In this document: positions 33,850 through 44,169 of the stretch, piece after piece | Numbering within the stretch: the stretch's first letter is position 1 | Layout: every line of letters begins with the position of its first letter | DNA from: Streptomyces venezuelae | Lineage (GTDB): Bacteria; Actinomycetota; Actinomycetes; Streptomycetales; Streptomycetaceae | DNA: 64,000 nt | Direction of reading: 5' to 3' | Assembly (NCBI RefSeq): GCF_008642375.1 | Contig: NZ_CP029194.1 | Location: 8,240,501 to 8,304,500, forward strand | The notes under the pieces: model-generated | What the model saw: the letters and a program-made list of their open reading frames with translations, nothing else | Told to the model about the DNA's origin: nothing | Databases searched by the model: none | Made by a program: the position numbers and the translations under genes

Positions 33850-35820
33850 ATGAGATCACGCAGGCCCGACGGCGCCCTCGCGCGCACCGTCACCCGGGCC
33901 CTGACGGCCGCGCTGGCCACGGGCGCCCTGCTCGTCAGCGCCCTCCCCGGCACGGCGACCGCCCTCCCACCCGCCGCCGTGACCGACGCCCCCGTCGCAC
34001 TGACCGGCGAGCAGCTGGCCGCGTCCTGGAAGGGCCCGCTGAGCACGCGGGGCCGGTACATCGTCGACGCCGACGGCAACCGCTTCAAACTGAAGGCCAG
34101 CAACTGGGCAGGCGCCCAGGGCACTTGGGAGGGCAGCGGCGACGTCGACGACGTCCTGAACCACCAGGCGGACCAGAAGTCGAACAACATCCCCCTCGGC
34201 CTGGACCGGACCCCGATCAGCCGGATCCTCGCCGACTTCCACGCGCTGGGCCTGAACTCGATCCGGCTGCCGTACGCCGACGCGATGATCGACGACGACA
34301 CGGTGGTGCCGGACCAGGCCGTGGCGGCCAACCCGCAGCTCCAGGGCAAGACCCCGCTCGAGGTGTTCGACGCGGTCGTCGCCGCTCTCACCGCCGACGG
34401 TTTCGCGGTCATACTGAACAACCACACCACCACCTACCGCTTCTGTTGCTCCCTGGACGGCAACGAACGCTGGAACACCAGCCAGACCACCGAGAAGTGG
34501 ATCGACAACTGGCTTTTCCTGGTGAACCGTTACGCGTCGAACAAGCGCGTCGTCGGTGCCGACCTGCGCAACGAGGTCCGCCGGGACTTCAACAACGACC
34601 CGAACTGGGGCTGGGGCAACGACCACGACCTCTACAAGGCCTACCAGCTGGCCGGCAACAGGATCCTCGAAGCCGCCCCGGACATGCTCGTCATCATGGA
34701 GGGCATCAACTGGCAGGGCATACCGCAGGGCATGTTCCCCCACGGCCGGCCCACGCTGACGCCGGTCCGCAACCTCTCCAACACCCTGATCAACTCCGGC
34801 AAGCTGGTCTACGCGGCCCACTTCTACGGCTTCACCGGCCCCAACCACACCGGCTCGACCGGTGGTTGGCAGAACGGTGAGACCAACGACCCGCGCTACC
34901 GCGACCTCTCGCCCGAGGACCTGATCCGGGTGGTCGACGATCAGGCCCTGTTCGTCACAGACGAGGGGCAGCACTTCACCGCCCCCGTGTGGATCAGCGA
35001 GTTCGGCACCGGCGGACGCGGCCAGACGGACCAGAAGGAGATCGACTGGTTCGCCCGCTTCACCGACATCCTGGTGGAGAACGACACCGACTTCGCCCAG
35101 TGGCCGCTGGTCGGCTGGAGCACCAACGGCAAGATCAACGACAACTGGGCGCTGATCTCCTACGACGACGCCGGCAACCGGCAGGCGATCAACGACCCAG
35201 GCGACTGGCGCGCCGCCCACTGGAACAAGCTGGTCAACGCCCCCGGCAAGACCGGACAGGTCGCCGAGGTCGACCACTGGAACATGGTCAACCTCGACTT
35301 CGGCGACCAGAACCTCTCCGCCACCATGCGCCGCCAGGCGGACTGGAGCGTCGGCAACCGCAAGGGCAACTGCCCCGACAGCCAGCGGCTCGTCGCCCTC
35401 GCCCGCAGCAACAACCGCGGCCTGTGCACCGACGCGGGCAGGGAGCTCGCCAAGACGGACACCATGTGGACCACCGTCGTCGACGAGCGCTACGTCACGA
35501 GCGGCGACTGGGCGAGCGGCTACAACAAGCTCGAATGCCCCAGGAACACCTTCGCCGTCGGCTACAGCGTCAAGGGCAACGCGATGGCCGCCCTGCTCTG
35601 CGCTCCTTCCGCCACGCCGCTGCCCACCACGAACCGGCTGCTCTGGTTCGACCGCGGTGACAACCGGCCAGCCACCGGCGGCTCCACCGCGAGCGACTGG
35701 GCGCCCGGCGCCTACAAGGGCCAGTGCCGGGACGACGAGTACCTCGCCGGCGTCGCCCACACCTGGAAGTGGCAGCACGGCGGTGCCCCCGACGCCCTCC
35801 TCTGCCGCCCCCTGAGCTGA
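33850..35820 (+). CDS. Secreted GH5-type glycoside hydrolase with Cys-repeat C-terminal domain
   Basis: A 656-residue secreted enzyme. The signal peptide (1-38) starts MRSRRPDGAL and ends near GTATALP. The catalytic TIM barrel (about 60-450) has the GH5 acid/base E242 in GADLRNEVRRD and nucleophile E384 in WISEFGTGG. GH5 covers cellulases, mannanases and related activities; the subfamily cannot be fixed here. The C-terminal 190 residues carry three related Cys blocks: GNCPDSQRLVALARS...GLC, LECPRNTFAVGYS...ALLC and GQCRDDEYLAGVAH...ALLC. They look like a small disulfide-rich repeat domain, perhaps carbohydrate-binding. The ATG at 33850 is set by GGAGG nine bases upstream. The next two genes are intracellular glycosidases on the same strand. 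Confidence 0.88.
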   Translation: MRSRRPDGALARTVTRALTAALATGALLVSALPGTATALPPAAVTDAPVALTGEQLAASWKGPLSTRGRYIVDADGNRFKLKASNWAGAQGTWEGSGDVDDVLNHQADQKSNNIPLGLDRTPISRILADFHALGLNSIRLPYADAMIDDDTVVPDQAVAANPQLQGKTPLEVFDAVVAALTADGFAVILNNHTTTYRFCCSLDGNERWNTSQTTEKWIDNWLFLVNRYASNKRVVGADLRNEVRRDFNNDPNWGWGNDHDLYKAYQLAGNRILEAAPDMLVIMEGINWQGIPQGMFPHGRPTLTPVRNLSNTLINSGKLVYAAHFYGFTGPNHTGSTGGWQNGETNDPRYRDLSPEDLIRVVDDQALFVTDEGQHFTAPVWISEFGTGGRGQTDQKEIDWFARFTDILVENDTDFAQWPLVGWSTNGKINDNWALISYDDAGNRQAINDPGDWRAAHWNKLVNAPGKTGQVAEVDHWNMVNLDFGDQNLSATMRRQADWSVGNRKGNCPDSQRLVALARSNNRGLCTDAGRELAKTDTMWTTVVDERYVTSGDWASGYNKLECPRNTFAVGYSVKGNAMAALLCAPSATPLPTTNRLLWFDRGDNRPATGGSTASDWAPGAYKGQCRDDEYLAGVAHTWKWQHGGAPDALLCRPLS

Positions 35821-35900
35821 CCGACAGTCTCCGGCACCGGCACCCCGGCCCCGCACTCCAGCAGGGCGCCCCAGCACCGACACCTAGGAGCACCACAGCC

Positions 35901-37658
35901 ATGCCTCGACTGGAGATCGCCGCAGACGGCTTCCGTCTCGACGACCGACCGTTCCGCATCATCTCCGGCGGACTGCACTACTTCCGCGTCCACCCGGAGC
36001 AGTGGGCCGACCGGCTCCACAAGGCGCGGCTGCTGGGGCTCAACACGGTCGAGACCTACGTCCCGTGGAACCTGCACTCGCCCCGGCGCGGCGAGTTCCA
36101 CGCGGACGGCGGTCTCGACCTGCCCCGCTTCCTCGACCTCGCCGCCGCCGAAGGACTGCACGTCCTGCTCCGGCCCGGCCCGTACATCTGCGCCGAATGG
36201 GAGGGCGGCGGCCTTCCCTCGTGGCTGCTCGCGGACGAGGACATCGCACTGCGCAGCCGCGACCCCCGCTACCTGAAGGCGGTGGACGACTACCTCGAAT
36301 CCCTCCTGGCCGCAGTCGGCCCCCACCTCGCGACCCGCGGCGGACCCGTCATCGCCGTCCAGCTGGAGAACGAGTACGGAGCCTACGGAGACGACTCCGG
36401 ATACCTCGCCGACCTCGCCGAACTGCTGCACCGGCACGGCGTGGACGTCCCGCTCTTCACCTGCGACCAGCCCTCCGACCTGGAGCGCGGCGGCCTCGAC
36501 GGAGTCCTGCGCACGGTCAACTTCGGCAGCCGCGCGGACGCCGGACTCGCCGCACTGCGCACCCAGCAGCCCGAAGGCCCGCTGATGTGCTCCGAGTTCT
36601 GGATCGGCTGGTTCGACCGCTGGGGCGGCACCCACGTCACCCGCAGCGCGGAGGACGCCGCAGCCGACCTCGACCGGCTGCTCTCGGCCGGCGCCTCGGT
36701 CAACCTCTACATGTTCCACGGCGGCACCAACTTCGGCTTCACCAACGGCGCCAACGACAAGGGGACCTACCGGCCCACCGTCACCTCCTACGACTACGAC
36801 GCCCCGCTGGACGAGGCGGGCGACCCCGGACCCAAGTACGCGGCGTTCCGCGAGGTCATCGCCCGGTACGCCCCCGTACCCGACGAGCCGGTCCCCGCGC
36901 CCGCACCCAAGCTCGCCGAGGCCGTCGCCGAACTCACCACCTGCGCCGGCCTCCTGGACCAGATCGAGCTGCTCGGCGGCCCCGCGGTGCACGCCGACCA
37001 CCCGGTCACCATGGAACAGCTCGGCCAGCCCTTCGGATTCGTCCTGTACGAGACGACCCTCCCGGACGCCGGCCGCACCGTGCTCCGCGTCGAAGAGGTG
37101 CACGACCGGGCCCAGGTGTTCGTCGACGGGCAGCCGGTCGGTGTCCTGGAACGGGAGAACCACGAGCACACGCTCACCTTCCTCGCCCCCCGGAGGGGCG
37201 CCCACCTGGCCGTGCTCGTCGAGAACCAGGGCCGGGTGAACTACGGGCGGGCGATGCACGACCGCAAGGGACTCCTCGGCGCCGTCACCACCAACGGCCT
37301 GACGCTCGTGGACTGGTACAGCCGTCCGCTGCCCATGGACGACCCGAACGCCCCGTCCTTCACGCCGCTCGACCCCTCCGCGCCCCCGGTCGGCCCGGCC
37401 TTCCACCGCGGAGACGTGGACATCGCCCGTCCGGCCGACGGCTTCATCGCCCTGGACGGCTGGACCAAGGGCCTGGTGTGGATCAACGGCTTCGCGCTCG
37501 GCCGCTACTGGTCCCGAGGGCCGCAGACCACCCTCTACGTCCCCGCCCCGGTCCTGCGCGCGGGGCGGAACGAGATCACCGTCCTCGAACTGCACGGCTC
37601 CACCACCCGGCGCGTGGAGCTCCGCGGGACACCCGACCTCGGACCCGTCGAGGACTGA
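35901..37658 (+). CDS. GH35 beta-galactosidase
   Basis: A 585-residue cytoplasmic beta-galactosidase. The TIM barrel carries GH35 landmarks TVETYVPWNLHSPRRGEF and LLRPGPYICAEWEGGGLPSWL. The acid/base E158 lies in QLENEYG and the nucleophile E232 in MCSEFWIGWFDRWGG. Beta-sandwich domains follow, ending NGFALGRYWSRGPQ. With no signal peptide it acts on imported oligosaccharides carrying beta-linked galactose. The ATG at 35901 has AGGAG ten bases upstream. It lies 80 bp after the GH5 gene and 107 bp before the alpha-mannosidase, all one strand, so co-expression with the importer is likely. Confidence 0.93.
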   Translation: MPRLEIAADGFRLDDRPFRIISGGLHYFRVHPEQWADRLHKARLLGLNTVETYVPWNLHSPRRGEFHADGGLDLPRFLDLAAAEGLHVLLRPGPYICAEWEGGGLPSWLLADEDIALRSRDPRYLKAVDDYLESLLAAVGPHLATRGGPVIAVQLENEYGAYGDDSGYLADLAELLHRHGVDVPLFTCDQPSDLERGGLDGVLRTVNFGSRADAGLAALRTQQPEGPLMCSEFWIGWFDRWGGTHVTRSAEDAAADLDRLLSAGASVNLYMFHGGTNFGFTNGANDKGTYRPTVTSYDYDAPLDEAGDPGPKYAAFREVIARYAPVPDEPVPAPAPKLAEAVAELTTCAGLLDQIELLGGPAVHADHPVTMEQLGQPFGFVLYETTLPDAGRTVLRVEEVHDRAQVFVDGQPVGVLERENHEHTLTFLAPRRGAHLAVLVENQGRVNYGRAMHDRKGLLGAVTTNGLTLVDWYSRPLPMDDPNAPSFTPLDPSAPPVGPAFHRGDVDIARPADGFIALDGWTKGLVWINGFALGRYWSRGPQTTLYVPAPVLRAGRNEITVLELHGSTTRRVELRGTPDLGPVED

Positions 37659-37765
37659 GACCCCGCCGACTCCTCGACACGCGCCCACGAGATCTACCGC
37701 TCGTGAGGCCGGATCGACGCACCGAGGCTCCGTCCACCTCTGCCCGCACGACCACGGAGACACCG

Positions 37766-40909
<3,144 letters not shown>

Positions 40910-41054
40910 CCGGACCTGGTCGTCGTCGTCGTGCTCGCGCACGGCCCGCTCGGCCTCGGCGAACACGGTGCTGTGCCGCCGAAACGGGGTGCCATGATGT
41001 CCGAGCTGTCGGCCGACGGCACCGAGTCGCCCCGGATCTCCGACCCAGCCGGCT

Positions 41055-41237
41055 TCAGTCGCTCTCCGGCGCAGGGTCCTGTGTCGTGTGCCGTCCGGCC
41101 CGCTTCGCCCGCAGCGCGGCCCTGGCGGCAGCGGCCTCACGTGTGACGCGCTCCGTCAGCAGCTGTATCCGGGCGGCTCGCTCCGCATCGGACAAGCCGG
41201 TGAGGCCCAGCCTGACATCACGTTCCTCCTGGGACAC
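41055..41237 (-). CDS. Small hypothetical protein, charged helical
   Basis: A 60-residue protein with no signal or membrane segment. It is rich in Glu, Arg and Ala (SQEERDVRLGLTGLSDAERAARIQLLTERVTREAAAARAALRAKRAG) and likely forms one or two amphipathic helices. The GTG at 41237 is decided by GGAGGGGAG a few bases upstream, a very strong ribosome site. The family is not recognised. It sits 29 bp after the GPP34 gene on the same strand and is probably co-transcribed with it. The 145 bp downstream to the GH38 stop holds no supportable gene. Confidence 0.55.
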   Translation of the reverse strand: MSQEERDVRLGLTGLSDAERAARIQLLTERVTREAAAARAALRAKRAGRHTTQDPAPESD

Positions 41238-41266
41238 AGCGCTCCCCTCCCGTACCCGAACTGGAC

Positions 41267-41872
41267 TCACCCGCGCCAGAGGTTGGCGAAGGCAGAGTTC
41301 TCGATGGTCCGCCTCTGCCGTACGGCCTCCAGCTCCATCACCGCGTCGTGGACGGCTGCCACCACCGCCGTCACCGCCTCGTCGTCGAAGCCGGGCTCCT
41401 CGTCGGACCGATCGCCACCGATGCCCACGGCCGAGGCGAGGGCGGCCAGGACCGGCTCCCGTTCGTCCCAGCGGGCGTCTGCCTTGCGGCGACCGGGCGT
41501 GTCGACCGGCTCCACGACGTTCGAACCGAAGGGCAACCGGCCGCTGCGCTTCCGCGTCAGCTCACCGTCCTCCACCAGCGCGGTCTGGTAGGCCGCCGAA
41601 AGGTCCCGGCCCCGGCGCCACAGCCAGTCCTCGATCCGCTCGTAGGGCGACTGCCGGGTGAGGCCTTCGGCGGCCTCGCCGAGCAGTGGATCGTCGAGCG
41701 CCGGCGCCTCACCCGGCACGAGGTGATCGCCGTCCACGGTGACGGCTCCCGCACCGATGAGGTCGACCAGCTCGGCTCCCGCGAGCGCGAGCGACAGGTC
41801 GCCCTGCCCCACGGCTTGCTCCGGCCTCGGATGGTTCAGGGCGATGATGAACAGGTCTTTCGCCGTGGTCAT
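41267..41872 (-). CDS. GPP34 (Golgi phosphoprotein 3-like) domain protein
   Basis: A 201-residue soluble protein matching the bacterial GPP34/GOLPH3 domain. Landmarks are MTTAKDLFIIALNHP, GDLSLALAGAELVDLIGAGAV and WLWRRGRDLSAAYQTALVEDGEL. In eukaryotes GOLPH3 binds phosphoinositides; actinobacterial paralogues are numerous and mostly uncharacterised, often near membrane or regulatory genes. The ATG at 41872 is set by GAGGGGAG upstream; the open frame to 42097 is Cys/Arg-rich and rejected. It is divergent from the next hypothetical gene, with 192 bp between starts, and upstream of a 60-residue protein on its own strand. Confidence 0.85.
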   Translation of the reverse strand: MTTAKDLFIIALNHPRPEQAVGQGDLSLALAGAELVDLIGAGAVTVDGDHLVPGEAPALDDPLLGEAAEGLTRQSPYERIEDWLWRRGRDLSAAYQTALVEDGELTRKRSGRLPFGSNVVEPVDTPGRRKADARWDEREPVLAALASAVGIGGDRSDEEPGFDDEAVTAVVAAVHDAVMELEAVRQRRTIENSAFANLWRG

Positions 41873-42064
41873 GAACGGCTCCCCTCGGAGGCATGGACAG
41901 AGGTTCGTCCTCATCGGTCCGATCCACAGCCGGAGTTGGGCCGGCGGCGGATCGACTTCCACGGCCAGTATCACCTCTCCCCGGGCGGTCGAAGTCCTAC
42001 GGCAGACGGAGCCTCGGCAGAAGCAGGAGGCGATCCGGGCCGGGGATGGGGAACACTTCGCCGG

Positions 42065-42712
42065 GTGATCGTGATGCAGCCCGTCCTGGAGATACACGCC
42101 CCTGAAGGCTTCGACCTCTGGCCTGTCGCCGAGATCGAGCCGTTCGGCTTCCTGCCGCTCAGCGGCAGCCTCTCACCTGCCGAGGTCGGAACGGCGGTGA
42201 TGCGCATCGCCGACTGCAACGACATCGATCCCGACTCCGACTCCGACGGCGACCGCCCACCCCGTCCGGCCGACGCACGGGCCTCCTACCTGCACGGACT
42301 GCTGACCTTCGACACCCTCTTCGCCGCAGGGGGTCTGCGAGTCACCGACACCTCCACAGGCGTCACCTTCCTGCCAGGCTGCTGCGACGGACTGGAGGAC
42401 TGGCGCGACTGGCACCAGCTCCTCGATGGCGGCGACCTGCTCGGATTCGGCCACGACCCGGAGTCGCCGCTGGCGGAACGTACGGGTGACACCGTACGGC
42501 TCACCGTCAATGCCGAGCAGAGCGACAGCCCGGTGATCGAGCTGCCCGTCACCGAACTCCGGCACCTGCTCACCGGCGTCGAGCACGACCTGACCGACTT
42601 CCTCACCCTGGCAGCCGACTGGGCCTCCCGTCATGTCCCGGACCACGCCACACCCGTCGTGGCCGCCCTGGCTCGCGTGCTCGCCATATCCGGGCGGCCT
42701 CCGAAGCCGTAG
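42065..42712 (+). CDS. Hypothetical soluble protein, possible SUKH/immunity-like
   Basis: A 215-residue acidic cytoplasmic protein. It opens MIVMQPVLEIHAPEGFDLW and contains DSDSDSDGD-like acidic sequence and WRDWHQLLDGGDLLGFGHDPESPLAERTGDTVRL. That segment resembles SMI1/SUKH or other small immunity-type proteins that begin with a short beta strand, but I do not recognise the family with confidence. Starts at 42065 (GTG), 42071 (GTG) and 42074 (ATG) are in frame; 42065 is chosen because it is nearest the only purine-rich stretch (GGGGA). It is divergent from the GPP34 gene. Confidence 0.6.
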   Translation: MIVMQPVLEIHAPEGFDLWPVAEIEPFGFLPLSGSLSPAEVGTAVMRIADCNDIDPDSDSDGDRPPRPADARASYLHGLLTFDTLFAAGGLRVTDTSTGVTFLPGCCDGLEDWRDWHQLLDGGDLLGFGHDPESPLAERTGDTVRLTVNAEQSDSPVIELPVTELRHLLTGVEHDLTDFLTLAADWASRHVPDHATPVVAALARVLAISGRPPKP

Positions 42713-42758
42713 GACGCCAGATCCCGCACACGACCCCCGGGCAACGATGCCGATCGCC

Positions 42759-42950
42759 TCAGTCGTCGGCCGCGACGACGAGCGTGATCCGTCCGGCCGA
42801 GCGGTCGATGAGCACGAGTTCGTGGAAGTACTCGTGCACAGGAGCCCAGTCATGAACGGCCACGCCCCCGAGCCCGTTCAGGTAGTAGATGTGCTCGGCC
42901 GCTGACAGGCGGTCGAGCAACGCCCACCCCGCGGATCCATCGGACCGGCT
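42759..42950 (-). pseudogene. C-terminal protein remnant downstream of the lipoprotein gene
   Basis: The minus strand reads DRLSAAEHIYYLNGLGG, then VAVHDWAPVHEYFHELVLID and RSAGRITLVVAADD before a stop at 42759. It is coherent, protein-like sequence with normal high-GC codon bias, open back to 42950. There is no ATG or GTG start, only a TTG at 42920, and no ribosome site. It is in frame with, but behind the stop of, the lipoprotein gene. I read it as the surviving 3' end of a lost gene; a 54-residue TTG-started protein is the alternative. Family unknown. Confidence 0.4.
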
Positions 42951-43352
42951 CTATGCGCAGATGCGCTTGAAGGAGGTCGCGCCCGGCCGGGCGCGGAACT
43001 TCACCTCGTGCCCGGCGTCGTCGGTGAAGACGGCCTCCGTCTTGGACTTGAGGGTCATCGTGCCGCGCTGGGTGGGGTTGTCCCACCCTTCGGGCGGGTT
43101 GCCCGAGCCGTCGGAGAGCGGGGTTTCCGCCTCGAAGTACGTCGAGCCGATGCGGGCCTCGTCGATCCCGCAGTGCGTATAGAGCTCGAAGGGAATCCCC
43201 TCGCTGGCGGGTGTCGGCCGGCCGGACGGTGTCATCCGGCTGGACGGTGTCGTCGGGCCGGCCTCCGTCCTCTCGCCGGTCTCGGTGCATCCCGTGAGCA
43301 GCCCGGCGACCAGCGCGAGGGTGAAGATGATCTGTCCCGTTCTCTCTGCCAT
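42951..43352 (-). CDS. Secreted lipoprotein of unknown function
   Basis: A 133-residue lipoprotein. A basic start and hydrophobic core (TGQIIFTLALVAGLLTGC) end in a lipobox, LLTGC, with Cys at about 21. A Thr/Ser/Pro-rich tether of 30 residues follows, then a compact domain with two Cys residues (ELYTHCGIDEARIGSTYFEAE; and FKRICA at the very end) that may pair. Conserved-looking GNPPEGWDNPTQRGTMTL is common in streptomycete lipoproteins of this size, function unknown. The ATG at 43352 is the natural start. It is divergent from the GNAT gene. Confidence 0.75.
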   Translation of the reverse strand: MAERTGQIIFTLALVAGLLTGCTETGERTEAGPTTPSSRMTPSGRPTPASEGIPFELYTHCGIDEARIGSTYFEAETPLSDGSGNPPEGWDNPTQRGTMTLKSKTEAVFTDDAGHEVKFRARPGATSFKRICA

Positions 43353-43514
43353 GGCCCTTCGACGCTCAGGCCCGGTCGGCGGTTCCGTACCTCGCGGCCG
43401 TCCGTCGCCCCGGCCGACCGGAAGGCCGCCGGCACGCGGGCCCGGCCCGTCGGCCCGTCGGCCTGTCGGTGCGGATCTCCGTCATCGTCGGGCGCGTCGT
43501 GACATCGTGGCGGT

Positions 43515-44087
43515 ATGACCTTCGAAGTTCGCCCGGCATCGGTGTTCGAGGACGTCCGGGCCGTGGTCGGTCCGAAGTCTCCCGAGGCCAATGTCTGCTG
43601 GTGTCTGAGCTACCGGATCCCGTCCAAACTCAACAACGAACTCCGCGGGCCGGCCCGTGGCGAGTACGTCGGCGAGCTGTGCCGTATGCAGCCCCCTCCC
43701 GGGGTGATCGCCTACGACGGTGACGAGCCGGTCGGCTGGGCTGCCGTGGCACCGCGCTCGGACACGTCCTTCGCCCGCAGCCGCACCATCCCGCACGTCG
43801 ACGACCTTCCGGTGTGGTCCCTGTGGTGCATCCGCGTACGCCCCGGCCATCGCAAACAGGGCGTCTCGCACGCCCTGATCGCCGGCGCCGTCGAGTTCGC
43901 CCGCTCCCACGGCGCCCCGGCCATCGAGGCCTATCCCTTGGACAACGGGGACACCCGGGTGGACATGACGATGGCGTACGCCGGGCTCCGCAAGAACTTC
44001 GAACGCGCGGGCTTCACTCACGCGGCCGACACCACCTCGGTGCTGGCCGGCCATCCCCGGGTCGTCATGCGGCTCAGCCTGCTCTGA
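43515..44087 (+). CDS. GNAT-family N-acetyltransferase
   Basis: A 190-residue cytoplasmic acyltransferase. The acetyl-CoA binding region is VWSLWCIRVRPGHRKQGVSHALIAGAVEFARSHGA, containing the R/Q-x-x-G-x-G/S-like P-loop (RKQGVS). MTFEVRPASVFEDVRAVV is the N-terminus and CWCLSYRIP an unusual Cys/Trp motif seen in a subgroup of actinobacterial GNATs. Substrate unknown. It stands alone, divergent from the lipoprotein, and a strong hairpin after its stop separates it from the convergent glycosidase. Confidence 0.88.
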   Translation: MTFEVRPASVFEDVRAVVGPKSPEANVCWCLSYRIPSKLNNELRGPARGEYVGELCRMQPPPGVIAYDGDEPVGWAAVAPRSDTSFARSRTIPHVDDLPVWSLWCIRVRPGHRKQGVSHALIAGAVEFARSHGAPAIEAYPLDNGDTRVDMTMAYAGLRKNFERAGFTHAADTTSVLAGHPRVVMRLSLL

Positions 44088-44097
44088 TCGCGGACAA

Positions 44098-44131
44098 CCA
44101 CGCCCGTGCCGAAGCGATCGGCCGGGCGTGG
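44098..44131. terminator. Strong bidirectional hairpin
   Basis: A 9-bp perfect outer stem (CCACGCCCG with CGGGCGTGG) continues after one bulged T into GCCGA/TCGGC with a 5-nt loop. It lies between the convergent GNAT and multidomain glycosidase genes. Confidence 0.7.
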
Positions 44132-44169
44132 CGTCCGTCGGGACCGTCGGGCCCCTCGATGAGCACGTG

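Noticed and set aside
36002..37765. Open frame extending the alpha-mannosidase upstream through the GH35 gene (1,635 residues)
   Set aside because: The upstream part is a shifted-frame shadow of the GH35 coding sequence; the GH38 start at 37766 has its own ribosome site.
40910..41054. Possible short gene between the alpha-mannosidase and the 60-residue protein (minus-strand stretch with STVFAEAERAVREHDDDD)
   Set aside because: The protein-like run is too short, has no start with a ribosome site, and continues into the shadow of GH38.
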